Below the pieces are notes generated by a model. It made no database searches and was not told the origin of the DNA. It saw only the letters and a list, made by a program, of their open reading frames with translations. From Chitinophaga oryziterrae (GTDB lineage Bacteria > Bacteroidota > Bacteroidia > Chitinophagales > Chitinophagaceae), in NCBI RefSeq assembly GCF_009758125.1, contig NZ_WRXO01000011.1, forward strand, positions 124,001 through 188,000: 64,000 nt of DNA, in the 5' to 3' direction. Positions 7,157 through 16,017 of the stretch are shown here, one piece after another (position 1 is the stretch's first letter; every line of letters begins with the position of its first letter). Both the position numbers and the translations under genes were made by a program.

Positions 7157-8083
7157 TTATATGCCCTTCAAACGTAGATTCCTTCGGATCCCGTCGTATT
7201 TGGACCGCTTAAGGGGGGAGTGGCGGAAGATCTTTTTGAACTCCTCTTCTGTCAGCGCTTCCCAGTCTTTCGTACTGAAATTAAGTATAGCAGGTATGGG
7301 GGTAAATTCAATTGTTTTATTAGGCCTGGAAAACTTGTTCCAGGGACATACATCCTGACAAATATCACATCCGAACATCCAGTTCTCAAAACGGTCCTGC
7401 ATGTTTTCAGGAATCAGCAATTCTTTCAGTTCTATCGTGAAATAGGAAATACAACGGCTGCCATCTACTACGCCAGGTTCTACCAGGGCATCCGTAGGAC
7501 AGGCATCCAGGCAGCGGGTACAGGTACCGCAATGATCCCCGACCGGACTATCATATTCCAGGGCCAGATCTGTAATAAGCGTGGCAATAAAAAAGAATGA
7601 ACCGGACTGCTTATGGATAAGATTTCCGTTTTTACCCAGCCATCCCAGGCCACTTCGCTGTGCCCAGCTTCTTTCCAGCACAGGCGCAGAGTCAACAAAA
7701 CCACGCCCGTTCACTTCCCCGAATGTTTCCTGCATTCTCAGCAACAGGACCTTTAACTTGGCTTTTATTACCTCATGGTAATCATTCCCATAAGCATACT
7801 TGGAGATTTTCGGAGCCTCAGGATTTTGTTGCTCTTCAGGGTAATAATTTAATAACAGTGTAATCACCGATTGCGCATTGTCCACGAGTTTGCGGGGATC
7901 AATACGCTTATCAAAGTTATTCTCCATATAGTGCATCGTGCCATGCATTCCCTTATTCAGCCAGGTTTCCAGCCTGCGGGCATCATCATCCAGCTGTACG
8001 GCACGGGCAATGCCACACTGGTCAAATCCCAGATCAGCCGCCTGTTTCTTAATGAATGCCGTATAATTTGCCGTTATGTTCAT
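7157..8083 (-). CDS. queG: Epoxyqueuosine reductase
   Basis: A 308-residue QueG that reduces epoxyqueuosine to queuosine in tRNA anticodons, using cobalamin and two [4Fe-4S] clusters. The cluster motifs CGTCTRCLDACP (about 184-195) and CDICQDVCPWN (about 238-248) are complete. The core GRGFVDSAPVLERSWAQRSGLGWLGKN, with the catalytic Asp region, and the C-terminal SPLKRSKYDGIRRN helix are typical. Its length matches short QueG forms that lack the HEAT extension. No preQ1 riboswitch is visible upstream. Confidence 0.95.
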   Translation of the reverse strand: MNITANYTAFIKKQAADLGFDQCGIARAVQLDDDARRLETWLNKGMHGTMHYMENNFDKRIDPRKLVDNAQSVITLLLNYYPEEQQNPEAPKISKYAYGNDYHEVIKAKLKVLLLRMQETFGEVNGRGFVDSAPVLERSWAQRSGLGWLGKNGNLIHKQSGSFFFIATLITDLALEYDSPVGDHCGTCTRCLDACPTDALVEPGVVDGSRCISYFTIELKELLIPENMQDRFENWMFGCDICQDVCPWNKFSRPNKTIEFTPIPAILNFSTKDWEALTEEEFKKIFRHSPLKRSKYDGIRRNLRLKGI

Positions 8084-8174
8084 GCGGGTGTAAAGTTACT
8101 AAAATGAAATACCCGGATTCTAACTTTTTACATATCTTCATATACACAACATATACCTTATACTATTTACCTAT

Positions 8175-10199
8175 ATGCACCACATCAAATCTGTAGCGTT
8201 CCCCATGCACCTTCTATTTGGGTGCCTTATAACTTTTACGGCTTTTTCTCAGGACAAGGATAAAGTGAAATTTGGAAGAATAGACCCTAAAGATTTTGAA
8301 AAGACAAAGTTTGAATTAGACACCAGTGCACATGCTGTGGTCATTGCAGACGTCGGGACCTCAGAATTTGAAATGGAGAGAGACCATTTTGAGATCCGTT
8401 TCAAACGCACCTGCCGGGTGAAGATCGTTGATAAAAACGGTTATGATGCTGCTACTGTGGAAATTCCACTGTTTAAAAGCGGACAGTCGGAAGAAAGGCT
8501 GCTTAACCTCAAAGCATCTTCCTACAACCTGGAAAACGGGAAAGTAGTGGAAACCAGAATGGAAAGCAAAAGCGTATTTACAGATCAGTTAAAAAAGGAT
8601 TATCTCGAGAAGAAATTTACACTACCAGCGGTAAAAGAAGGAACCATCATAGAGTATAGCTACCTGGTTAGTTCCCCCTTCTATTTTAACCTGCAACCAT
8701 GGGCTTTTCAGGGAGAATATCCGTGTTTATGGAGTGAATATTCCGTAACTATACCGGAGTACTTTGATTTTATTTTCCTGCGTCAGGGCTATCAGCAGTT
8801 TACAATGAACGGAGAGAAGTCTTACGACAGAAAAACATATAATATCAGTTATACAAATAATGGTGGCGCTGGTCCTACAGAACATGGCAGTGCATCAGCC
8901 AGTGTCACTACTTCTCATTGGATCACTAAAGATGTCCCTGCCCTGAAAGAGCAGGAATTCACGACTACACTGCGTAATCACATCTCAAAGATCGAGTTCC
9001 AGCTTGCTACGATCAGATATCCTGATTCGCCTCTTAAACCCGTATTGAGCACCTGGCCAAAGTTATTCGAAGAGCTGGACAAAGACGAAGACTTCGGCCT
9101 GACGCTGGATAAAAACAATGGTTATCTGGGGGATGTGGTAGACGGGTTAACAGCCGGTCTTACTTCTGATACCGCAAAGGCCAGGCGTATTTACAATTAT
9201 GTAAGACAGAATTTCGCCTGTACAAGCCATTCCGGTCTTTACCTTACGAAGTCGCTGAAGACCGTTTTTTCATCGCATAACGGTAATGAAACAGATATAA
9301 ATCTGCTGTTGGTCGCTATGTTGCGCAGGGCTAAACTGGATGCAGCGCCGGTTATATTAAGTACCCGTCAGCACGGTGTTACCCTTGAAATGTACCCGCT
9401 CGTCAACAGGTTTAATTATACGATTGCAAGCGTGAATACTACTACCGGGACCTATTTTATGGATGCTTCGTATTTTTACCTCGGTTTCGGCCGCCTGGAT
9501 GGCAGTTGTTATAACGGACATGCGCGTATAATGACCCCTGAAATTCCCGCTATCAGCTTTGAGCCTGATTCACTGGTAGAAAAAAAATCTACCTATGTAA
9601 TGCTGATGGGAGAAAATGGTGCAATTAAGGGTAGCTTTCAGCAAATGCCCACATATTTTGAATCATGCAAGATGCGTGCTCAGATAAAAGATAAGGGTAA
9701 AGAGGAATATTTCAAGTCCATCTCCAGGGATTTCACTTCAGAAACAGTTATCAGTAATACGGCTATAGAAGATCTGGATGATTATGAAGTGCCGGTGAAA
9801 GTAAAGTATGATTTTGAGATGAAGCCGGAGGCTGACGGAATGTTGTATATCAACCCTATGTTTTCAGAAGCCCGGCGAGAGAATCCTTTCAAGTCGCAGG
9901 AACGTTTGTACCCGGTAGAAATGCCTTTTACGGTAGATGATGTGTATACCATGAGTCTGACTATACCGGAAGGATATGAAGTGGAAGAACTGCCTAAACC
10001 GGCCATTGTAAAATTAAATGAAACGGATGGCGTATTCCAATACCTGATCCAGAAAAATGAAAACCAGATTCAGTTACGCTCCAGGGTAAAACTGGAAAGG
10101 GCAACTTTTGCTCCTGCCGAGTACAATTTGCTACGCGATTTCTTTGATATGGTCGTGAAAAAACAGGCTGAACAAATAGTACTGAAAAAAACTAAATAA
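8175..10199 (+). CDS. Secreted DUF3857 protein with degenerate transglutaminase domain
   Basis: A 674-residue exported protein with a signal peptide (about 1-25, ending TAFSQ), an N-terminal DUF3857 domain and a transglutaminase-like core. Aligned to the next gene, the catalytic Cys in GDCKALS is Glu here (GNETDIN) and the His in FNHVIA is Tyr (FNYTIA); only the acidic YFMDAS position remains. It is probably a non-catalytic binding or scaffold protein of the periplasm or cell surface. The stop overlaps the next start (TAATG), so the two are probably co-translated. Confidence 0.85.
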   Translation: MHHIKSVAFPMHLLFGCLITFTAFSQDKDKVKFGRIDPKDFEKTKFELDTSAHAVVIADVGTSEFEMERDHFEIRFKRTCRVKIVDKNGYDAATVEIPLFKSGQSEERLLNLKASSYNLENGKVVETRMESKSVFTDQLKKDYLEKKFTLPAVKEGTIIEYSYLVSSPFYFNLQPWAFQGEYPCLWSEYSVTIPEYFDFIFLRQGYQQFTMNGEKSYDRKTYNISYTNNGGAGPTEHGSASASVTTSHWITKDVPALKEQEFTTTLRNHISKIEFQLATIRYPDSPLKPVLSTWPKLFEELDKDEDFGLTLDKNNGYLGDVVDGLTAGLTSDTAKARRIYNYVRQNFACTSHSGLYLTKSLKTVFSSHNGNETDINLLLVAMLRRAKLDAAPVILSTRQHGVTLEMYPLVNRFNYTIASVNTTTGTYFMDASYFYLGFGRLDGSCYNGHARIMTPEIPAISFEPDSLVEKKSTYVMLMGENGAIKGSFQQMPTYFESCKMRAQIKDKGKEEYFKSISRDFTSETVISNTAIEDLDDYEVPVKVKYDFEMKPEADGMLYINPMFSEARRENPFKSQERLYPVEMPFTVDDVYTMSLTIPEGYEVEELPKPAIVKLNETDGVFQYLIQKNENQIQLRSRVKLERATFAPAEYNLLRDFFDMVVKKQAEQIVLKKTK

Positions 10200-12109
10200 T
10201 GTCCCTCTTTAATAACAAGCTGTCAGGTATCCTTATCTGCATCCTTTATTTGCAACCTGCTTTTGCCGGTGATCCTGATTATTCAGTCGCTGCTATTCCT
10301 GCTGCTTTAAAAGAAAAAGCACATGCCATAAAACGTATGGAGGAACTGGTCGTAAATGTCTCGTCTCTTTCAGAGAAAAAAATAGTACACCGTTATGCTA
10401 TAACAGTCCTGGATGCAAGTGGAGACAAATATGCAAAGGTTATTGATTACTATGATAAACTGAGAAGCATCCGTTCTATCAGTGGTACATTATACGATGC
10501 TGCCGGGAAACAGTTAAAGCGATTGAAACAAAGTGATGTTGAAGACCTCAGTGGTGTAGGTAGCTCCCTGATGTCGGACGACCGTATTAAAAGGCATTCC
10601 TTTTATTATACTGTGTATCCTTATACCGTAGAATATGAGATAGAGGTAAAGGAGAATAATACCTTTACATTTCCCGAATGGATTCCGCAAGAGGATGAAC
10701 CATTCAGCGTAGAAAAAAGTAAACTGGTTGTGAATGTGCCGCTGGACTTTACGCTGCGTTACCAAAGTTTTCATTATAAAGGAGAACCTGTCATTACAAC
10801 AGATAAGGATACACGTACCTATAGCTGGGAGGTCAAAGATCTCACGGTATTACCTGATGAAAGATTTGTTACTGACTGGCACAGACGCACCGCTGCTGTA
10901 TTACTGGCACCTGCAGATTTTGAGATACAGCGTTACAAAGGAAGTATGAATACCTGGGAAGAAATGAGCCGCTTTATGTATACGCTTAATCAGGGACGGG
11001 ACCAGTTACCCGAGGCCGTAAAACAAACGGTACACCAGTTAACCGATGGCCTTAGCCGGGAGGAAAAGATCACAAAGCTCTATCATTATTTACAGCAGCA
11101 TACACGTTATGTGAGTGTACAGCTGGGAATAGGAGGATGGCAGACCTTTGATGCCAATTATGTTGCTGCTAACGGATATGGTGATTGCAAAGCATTGTCT
11201 AATTATATGTGTTCCCTGCTGAAAGAAGCGGGCTTACCTGCATTTTGTGTACTCGTGTACGGAGGAGATAATGAGATTACATTTGAAGAAGGCTTCCCTT
11301 CAAATCAGTTCAATCATGTAATTGCATGTGTACCAGGTACAAAGGATACTACCTGGCTTGAATGTACCAGTACTACTTTGCCCGCAGGTTACCTGAGTAG
11401 TTTTACTGCTAACAGGCCGGTACTGATAGCCAGTGAAAAGGGAAGTAAACTGGTGCATACGCCTGCTTACAGCATGGAGCAAAACCTGCAGTTAAGACGT
11501 ATTACTGCCAATATAAATGATAATGGAGATATGCTGCTGAATGCCGTTACCCACTATACAGGCATGCAGCAGGATGATCTCCAGGGAAGGTTGCATCAGT
11601 TATCCAGGGAAAAACAACTGGAGATACTGAAGAAGGATTTATCCCTGCCCAGCTATGATGTAAATAAATATGAATGCAAAGAACTGGCAGAACAATTGCC
11701 GGCTATAGACGAGCAACTGGAAATCTCTGCCCACAATTATGCAAGTATTTCAGGTAAGCGTATGTTCATAGTGCCTAACCTGCTGAATAAAACAACTATC
11801 CGTCCGGACGCAGATGTTCCCCGGTTATCCGACATCCTGTTGCGTTCCTCTTACCGGGATGCAGACACCGTTCTGATCACCGTACCAGAGGGATACATGC
11901 CGGAATCTGTTCCTCAGTCAGTAAGTTTGAAAAGCACTTTCGGTAATTATTCCTGTCAGGCTACTGTAACAGGTAACGTCATCACCTATATCCGTAACGT
12001 ATCGATTAAAGAGGGACTGTATCCTGCAACTTCTTTTCCCGAACTGGCTTCATTTTATGGTGCTATGTATAAAGCTGACAGGGCAAAGCTGGTGTTGGTC
12101 AGGAACTAA
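10199..12109 (+). CDS. Secreted DUF3857 and transglutaminase-domain protein
   Basis: A 636-residue exported paralogue of the preceding gene. It has a signal peptide (about 1-24), DUF3857 (roughly 50-230), then a transglutaminase core with Cys330 in GDCKALS, His373 in FNHVIA and Glu388 in WLECTS. The catalytic pair is intact, with Glu for the usual Asp. Members of this family are widespread in Bacteroidota and lack an assigned substrate. The TAATG overlap suggests the catalytic protein works together with its degenerate partner, possibly as a complex. Confidence 0.88.
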   Translation: MSLFNNKLSGILICILYLQPAFAGDPDYSVAAIPAALKEKAHAIKRMEELVVNVSSLSEKKIVHRYAITVLDASGDKYAKVIDYYDKLRSIRSISGTLYDAAGKQLKRLKQSDVEDLSGVGSSLMSDDRIKRHSFYYTVYPYTVEYEIEVKENNTFTFPEWIPQEDEPFSVEKSKLVVNVPLDFTLRYQSFHYKGEPVITTDKDTRTYSWEVKDLTVLPDERFVTDWHRRTAAVLLAPADFEIQRYKGSMNTWEEMSRFMYTLNQGRDQLPEAVKQTVHQLTDGLSREEKITKLYHYLQQHTRYVSVQLGIGGWQTFDANYVAANGYGDCKALSNYMCSLLKEAGLPAFCVLVYGGDNEITFEEGFPSNQFNHVIACVPGTKDTTWLECTSTTLPAGYLSSFTANRPVLIASEKGSKLVHTPAYSMEQNLQLRRITANINDNGDMLLNAVTHYTGMQQDDLQGRLHQLSREKQLEILKKDLSLPSYDVNKYECKELAEQLPAIDEQLEISAHNYASISGKRMFIVPNLLNKTTIRPDADVPRLSDILLRSSYRDADTVLITVPEGYMPESVPQSVSLKSTFGNYSCQATVTGNVITYIRNVSIKEGLYPATSFPELASFYGAMYKADRAKLVLVRN

Positions 12110-12257
12110 CCTGAAATAATTGCAGGTACACCGCGCTAAATCTGTTAAAAAAGCAGTCGGTTATTTTATTTTCTGCCAAATTTGCTTCATGGATAACCTT
12201 GGAGCATGTTTTGTTGTTATTAAGCGTGTTCATTAACGTGAAACAAAATAAACACTT

Positions 12258-14864
12258 ATGAATCTTAATAATTTCACCATTAAATCGCAGGAGATCCTGC
12301 AACAGGCACAACAGCTGGCATTTAACAGTCAGCATCAGGCTATAGAAACAGGGCACCTGCTCAGGAGTCTACTGAATGATCAGGACAGCTCTATTGATTA
12401 CCTGCTTAAAAAGAACAACGTAAACGTAAATTTTCTGTCATCCAGGCTGGATGATCAAATAGGCAAATATGCCCGTGTAAGTGGAGAAGGAGGACAGGTA
12501 CTGAGTCGCGATGCCAACACAGCGATGCTGAGAGCTGGCGCCAGTATAAAAGAATTTAAAGACGAATTTGTAAGCGTAGAACATTTACTGTTAGGCTTAC
12601 TAGAAGGCAGTGATGATACCGCCAAACTGCTGAAGGACGTAGGGCTTACCGAAAAGGGACTGAAAGCTGCCATTAAGGAATTACGTAAAGGCAGTACCGT
12701 TAACTCCCAGACTGCGGAAAACCAGTACAACTCCTTACAGAAATACGCCAAGAACCTCAATGAACTGGCCCGCGAGGGTAAACTTGATCCGGTAATTGGT
12801 CGTGATGAAGAGATCCGCCGGACTTTACACATTCTTTCCCGCCGTTCCAAGAACAATCCTATACTCGTGGGAGAACCAGGGGTGGGTAAGACTGCTATCG
12901 TAGAAGGACTGGCACACCGTATTATTAACGGTGACGTTCCGGAGAACCTGCGGACCAAGATCATCTATGCCCTGGATATGGGGTCATTGATGGCAGGCGC
13001 CAAATACCGCGGTGAGTTCGAAGAAAGACTGAAAGCCGTGATTAAAGAAGTCACTGAAAGTGATGGACAGATCATTATGTTCATTGATGAAATCCATACA
13101 CTGATAGGTGCAGGAGCAATGGAAGGCGCTATGGATGCCGCAAACATCCTGAAGCCGGCGCTGGCACGCGGAGAGTTAAGAGCTATCGGTGCTACCACCC
13201 TGAACGAATACCAGAAATACTTTGAAAAAGACAAGGCCCTGGAACGCCGTTTCCAGAAGGTGATGGTAGATGAACCCAGTGTGGAAGATGCGATTTCTAT
13301 CCTTCGCGGATTGAAAGAGCGTTATGAAAGTCACCACCATGTACTGATAAAAGATGATGCGATCATTGCCGCGGTAGAATTATCTCACCGCTATATTACA
13401 GACCGTTTCCTGCCCGATAAGGCCATAGACCTGATTGATGAAAGTGCGGCTAAACTCCGCCTGGAAATGAACTCTATGCCGGAAGAACTGGATGAACTGG
13501 AACGCAGGATCCGTCAATTGGAAATTGAAAGGGAAGCCATCAAACGTGAGAATGATGAAGTGAAACTGCGTGAGCTGAATGAAGAAATAGCCAGGCTGGG
13601 AGAACAACGCAACACCTTTAAAGCAAAATGGCAGGCAGAAAAAGAGATTGTAGACAAATTACAGAATGCAAAGGCTGCTATAGAAAACCTGAAACAGGAA
13701 GCTGAACAGGCAGAACGTAACGGAGACTATGGCAGGGTAGCGGAAATACGCTATGGTAAAGTGAAAGAACAGGAAGAACTGGTGGTGAAATACACCGCCG
13801 AACTGGCTGAGATCTCAACAGACCATAAACGCCTCTTAAAAGAAGAGGTAGATGCAGAAGATATAGCAGAAAATGTGGCCAAGGCTACCGGTATACCGGT
13901 GCACCGTATGATGCAGAGTGAAAGGGATAAACTGTTAAGACTGGAAGATGAGCTGCACAAGCGTGTAGTAGGGCAGGAAGAGGCTATTATAGCCGTTTCT
14001 GATGCTATCCGGCGCAGCCGTGCAGGCTTGCAGGACCCTAAAAAGCCCATCGGTTCATTTATCTTCCTGGGTACGACCGGTGTAGGTAAAACGGAGCTGG
14101 CAAAAGCCCTGGCAGAATACCTGTTCGACGATGACGGTATGATGACCCGTATAGATATGAGTGAGTACCAGGAAAAGCATGCGGTAAGCCGCCTGGTGGG
14201 TGCTCCTCCGGGATATGTGGGTTATGATGAAGGCGGGCAGCTCACAGAAGCCGTAAGGCGTAAACCTTACTCCGTAGTACTGCTGGATGAGATCGAAAAA
14301 GCGCATCCGGACGTCTTCAACATCCTGTTACAGGTACTGGATGATGGTCGCCTGACTGATAACAAAGGCCGTGTGGTGAACTTCAAGAACACCATTATCA
14401 TTATGACCAGCAACCTGGGTAGCCAGATTATCCAGGATAATTTTGAGAAGATAGACGAAGAGAACCGCGAAAAGATAGTTGATGCCACCAAGGCCGAGAT
14501 AATGGAATTACTGAGAAAGACCATCAGACCGGAGTTCCTGAACCGTGTGGATGAAGTGATTATGTTCCAGCCATTATTACGCGACGAGATTAAGGGAATA
14601 ATTAACATTCAATTACAACAATTGAAAAACCTGCTCGCACAAAATGGCATAATATTGGATTTCTCAGATTATGCATTAGAGTACCTGGCGATACAGGGGT
14701 ATGATCCTTCCTTTGGAGCAAGACCGCTGAAACGTCTCATACAGAAAGAAATAGTAAACCTGTTAAGTAAAAAGATACTGGCGGGCGATATTGATAAGTC
14801 TAAACCGGTATTGATAGATGTATTTGACGGAGTAGTGGTGATCAGGAATAATCATGCCGCTTAA
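12258..14864 (+). CDS. clpB: ATP-dependent chaperone ClpB
   Basis: An 868-residue Hsp100 disaggregase that, with DnaK, re-solubilises protein aggregates in the cytosol. It has a ClpN domain (1-150), NBD1 Walker A GEPGVGKTAIVEG (about 207-219), the long coiled-coil M domain (about 410-535) that separates ClpB from ClpC/ClpA, and NBD2 Walker A GTTGVGKTELAKAL (about 606-619). The pore motif KYRGEFEERL is present. The 148-bp upstream gap shows no CIRCE element; a strong terminator follows. Confidence 0.97.
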   Translation: MNLNNFTIKSQEILQQAQQLAFNSQHQAIETGHLLRSLLNDQDSSIDYLLKKNNVNVNFLSSRLDDQIGKYARVSGEGGQVLSRDANTAMLRAGASIKEFKDEFVSVEHLLLGLLEGSDDTAKLLKDVGLTEKGLKAAIKELRKGSTVNSQTAENQYNSLQKYAKNLNELAREGKLDPVIGRDEEIRRTLHILSRRSKNNPILVGEPGVGKTAIVEGLAHRIINGDVPENLRTKIIYALDMGSLMAGAKYRGEFEERLKAVIKEVTESDGQIIMFIDEIHTLIGAGAMEGAMDAANILKPALARGELRAIGATTLNEYQKYFEKDKALERRFQKVMVDEPSVEDAISILRGLKERYESHHHVLIKDDAIIAAVELSHRYITDRFLPDKAIDLIDESAAKLRLEMNSMPEELDELERRIRQLEIEREAIKRENDEVKLRELNEEIARLGEQRNTFKAKWQAEKEIVDKLQNAKAAIENLKQEAEQAERNGDYGRVAEIRYGKVKEQEELVVKYTAELAEISTDHKRLLKEEVDAEDIAENVAKATGIPVHRMMQSERDKLLRLEDELHKRVVGQEEAIIAVSDAIRRSRAGLQDPKKPIGSFIFLGTTGVGKTELAKALAEYLFDDDGMMTRIDMSEYQEKHAVSRLVGAPPGYVGYDEGGQLTEAVRRKPYSVVLLDEIEKAHPDVFNILLQVLDDGRLTDNKGRVVNFKNTIIIMTSNLGSQIIQDNFEKIDEENREKIVDATKAEIMELLRKTIRPEFLNRVDEVIMFQPLLRDEIKGIINIQLQQLKNLLAQNGIILDFSDYALEYLAIQGYDPSFGARPLKRLIQKEIVNLLSKKILAGDIDKSKPVLIDVFDGVVVIRNNHAA

Positions 14865-14910
14865 TGCAATTGAAATAGTTTTAAATACGACGATATACAG
14901 TTACAGAATA

Positions 14911-14939
14911 CCCGGACAATTCTTTGTCCGGGTTTTTTT
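14911..14939 (+). terminator. Intrinsic terminator after clpB
   Basis: A 9-bp perfect stem, CCCGGACAA with TTGTCCGGG, loop TTCT, followed by seven T. Confidence 0.93.
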
Positions 14940-14990
14940 ATGTATGCTGTTGTCGCATCTTAATTCCTTACATTTGAAACAAAAAAAGAT

Positions 14991-15470
14991 ATGGTGGGCG
15001 AAAGAGAAAATCACTTTATGCGAATAGCCGTGGAACTGTCCCGTAAAGGGATGGAAAGCGGTGACGGAGGTCCTTTCGGAGCTATTGTGGTACGGGGTGA
15101 TGAGATTGTAGGCAGGGGCTGGAACCAGGTATTAAGTAATAATGATCCTACTGCCCATGCAGAGGTGATGGCTATACGGGAAGCCTGTACCCATCTGGGT
15201 ACTTTTCAGCTGGCGGATTGCGAGATATATACGTCCTGTGAACCTTGTCCGATGTGCCTGGGTGCTATCTACTGGGCAAGGCCGCAACGGGTCTATTTTG
15301 CCAATACAAAGGACGATGCAGCGGCCATTGACTTTGATGACTCTTTTATTTATGAGGAGTTACAGGTTCCACATGCGGATAAGAAGATCCCGTTAATAGC
15401 ATTGCCGGTGAAAGAAGCGATAGACGTGTTTAAAGACTGGCAGAAGAAAGGGGATAAGACTTTGTATTAA
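14991..15470 (+). CDS. guaD: Guanine deaminase
   Basis: A 159-residue member of the cytidine/deoxycytidylate deaminase superfamily, very close in length and motifs to Bacillus GuaD, which converts guanine to xanthine. Zinc ligands and catalytic Glu are in TAHAEVMAIR and TSCEPCPMCLGAIYWARP. The FDDSFIYEEL segment is characteristic of the guanine-specific branch, as opposed to TadA. It is preceded by the clpB terminator and is likely monocistronic. Confidence 0.92.
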   Translation: MVGERENHFMRIAVELSRKGMESGDGGPFGAIVVRGDEIVGRGWNQVLSNNDPTAHAEVMAIREACTHLGTFQLADCEIYTSCEPCPMCLGAIYWARPQRVYFANTKDDAAAIDFDDSFIYEELQVPHADKKIPLIALPVKEAIDVFKDWQKKGDKTLY

Positions 15471-15494
15471 AAGATTCTTATTAAATCTTATTCT

Positions 15495-15589
15495 CTACAA
15501 ACACGTAGCTCCTACGGAGCTAAAAACAAATGCCCCTGTGATATTTCGTTTGTACAAACATAATTGGCCCCGCAATCCCGTATTTGTAG
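15495..15589. repeat. REP/MITE-like palindromic element
   Basis: About 95 bp bounded by inverted ends CTACAAA (15495-15501) and TTTGTAG (15583-15589). Inside are a TAGCTCC-TAC-GGAGCTA hairpin (15506-15522) and a TTTGTACAAA palindrome (15549-15558). It encodes nothing and lies between guaD and the terminator of the next gene. The structure fits a dispersed repetitive palindrome. No second copy was noticed in this window, so its repeat status is an inference. Confidence 0.5.
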
Positions 15590-15603
15590 CAAAGACATGC
15601 ATA

Positions 15604-15638
15604 AAAAACAAAAAGGCAGACCGCATGGTCTGCCTTTT
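15604..15638 (-). terminator. Intrinsic terminator of the small basic protein gene
   Basis: A 12-bp stem, AAAAGGCAGACC (15611-15622) with GGTCTGCCTTTT (15627-15638), loop GCAT. On the minus strand it runs into TTTTTGTTTTTT. Confidence 0.9.
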
Positions 15639-15662
15639 CTATTACCGTTGAAGCATTGCTGA

Positions 15663-15842
15663 TTAAGCAGCTTTCTTTGGAGTGTGGTGAGCTTTCTTAG
15701 CTGGCTTAGCAGTGTCAGAAGCTGGTTTTTCCATTTTAGCTTTCTTTGCTGGCTTAGCAGGAGCTGCTGGAGTCTGAGCAAAAGTGAAAGCGCTAACACT
15801 CAATAATAAAGTTGCTGCAATAAGACTTTTCTTGATGTTCAT
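15663..15842 (-). CDS. Small secreted Ala/Lys/Pro-rich protein
   Basis: A 59-residue ORF with a clear signal peptide (MNIKKSLIAATLLLSVSAFTFAQ, cleavage probably after FA). A low-complexity basic tail of AKPAKKA repeats ends in KKAHHTPKKAA. It has its own terminator. A very similar small basic protein is encoded at 18340-18534, on the other side of the hybrid kinase, and both have AACGACAGTT about 100-117 bp upstream. Function is unknown; cationic envelope or acid-shock-like peptides are possible. Confidence 0.75.
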   Translation of the reverse strand: MNIKKSLIAATLLLSVSAFTFAQTPAAPAKPAKKAKMEKPASDTAKPAKKAHHTPKKAA

Positions 15843-15941
15843 GATTGTAAATTTTAAGAGTTATTATTTTGTTTATAATTTCTGATGTAAATGTACGTCT
15901 GCTGATTACTGTTTTTGAACCGGTTTCGGTGAACAGGGAAT

Positions 15942-15951
15942 AACTGTCGTT
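15942..15951 (-). promoter_or_regulatory. AACGACAGTT upstream motif, copy A
   Basis: On the minus strand AACGACAGTT lies 100 bp before the start at 15842. The same ten bases lie 117 bp before the start of the related gene at 18534. ACAGTT resembles a LytTR half-site. The rest of 15843-16017 shows no gene. Confidence 0.3.
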
Positions 15952-16017
15952 GAAAAAGGAAAAAGCAAAGTCAGGGCTTGATTAATGAGAAATTATGAAT
16001 AGATAATTAAAGCTATA

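Noticed and set aside
12110..12257. CIRCE or similar heat-shock operator before clpB
   Set aside because: No 9-bp inverted repeat of the CIRCE type or other convincing palindrome was found.
15512..15799. 95-residue minus-strand open frame
   Set aside because: Its right part is another frame of the 59-residue secreted protein, and its left part reads through that gene's terminator and the palindromic repeat.
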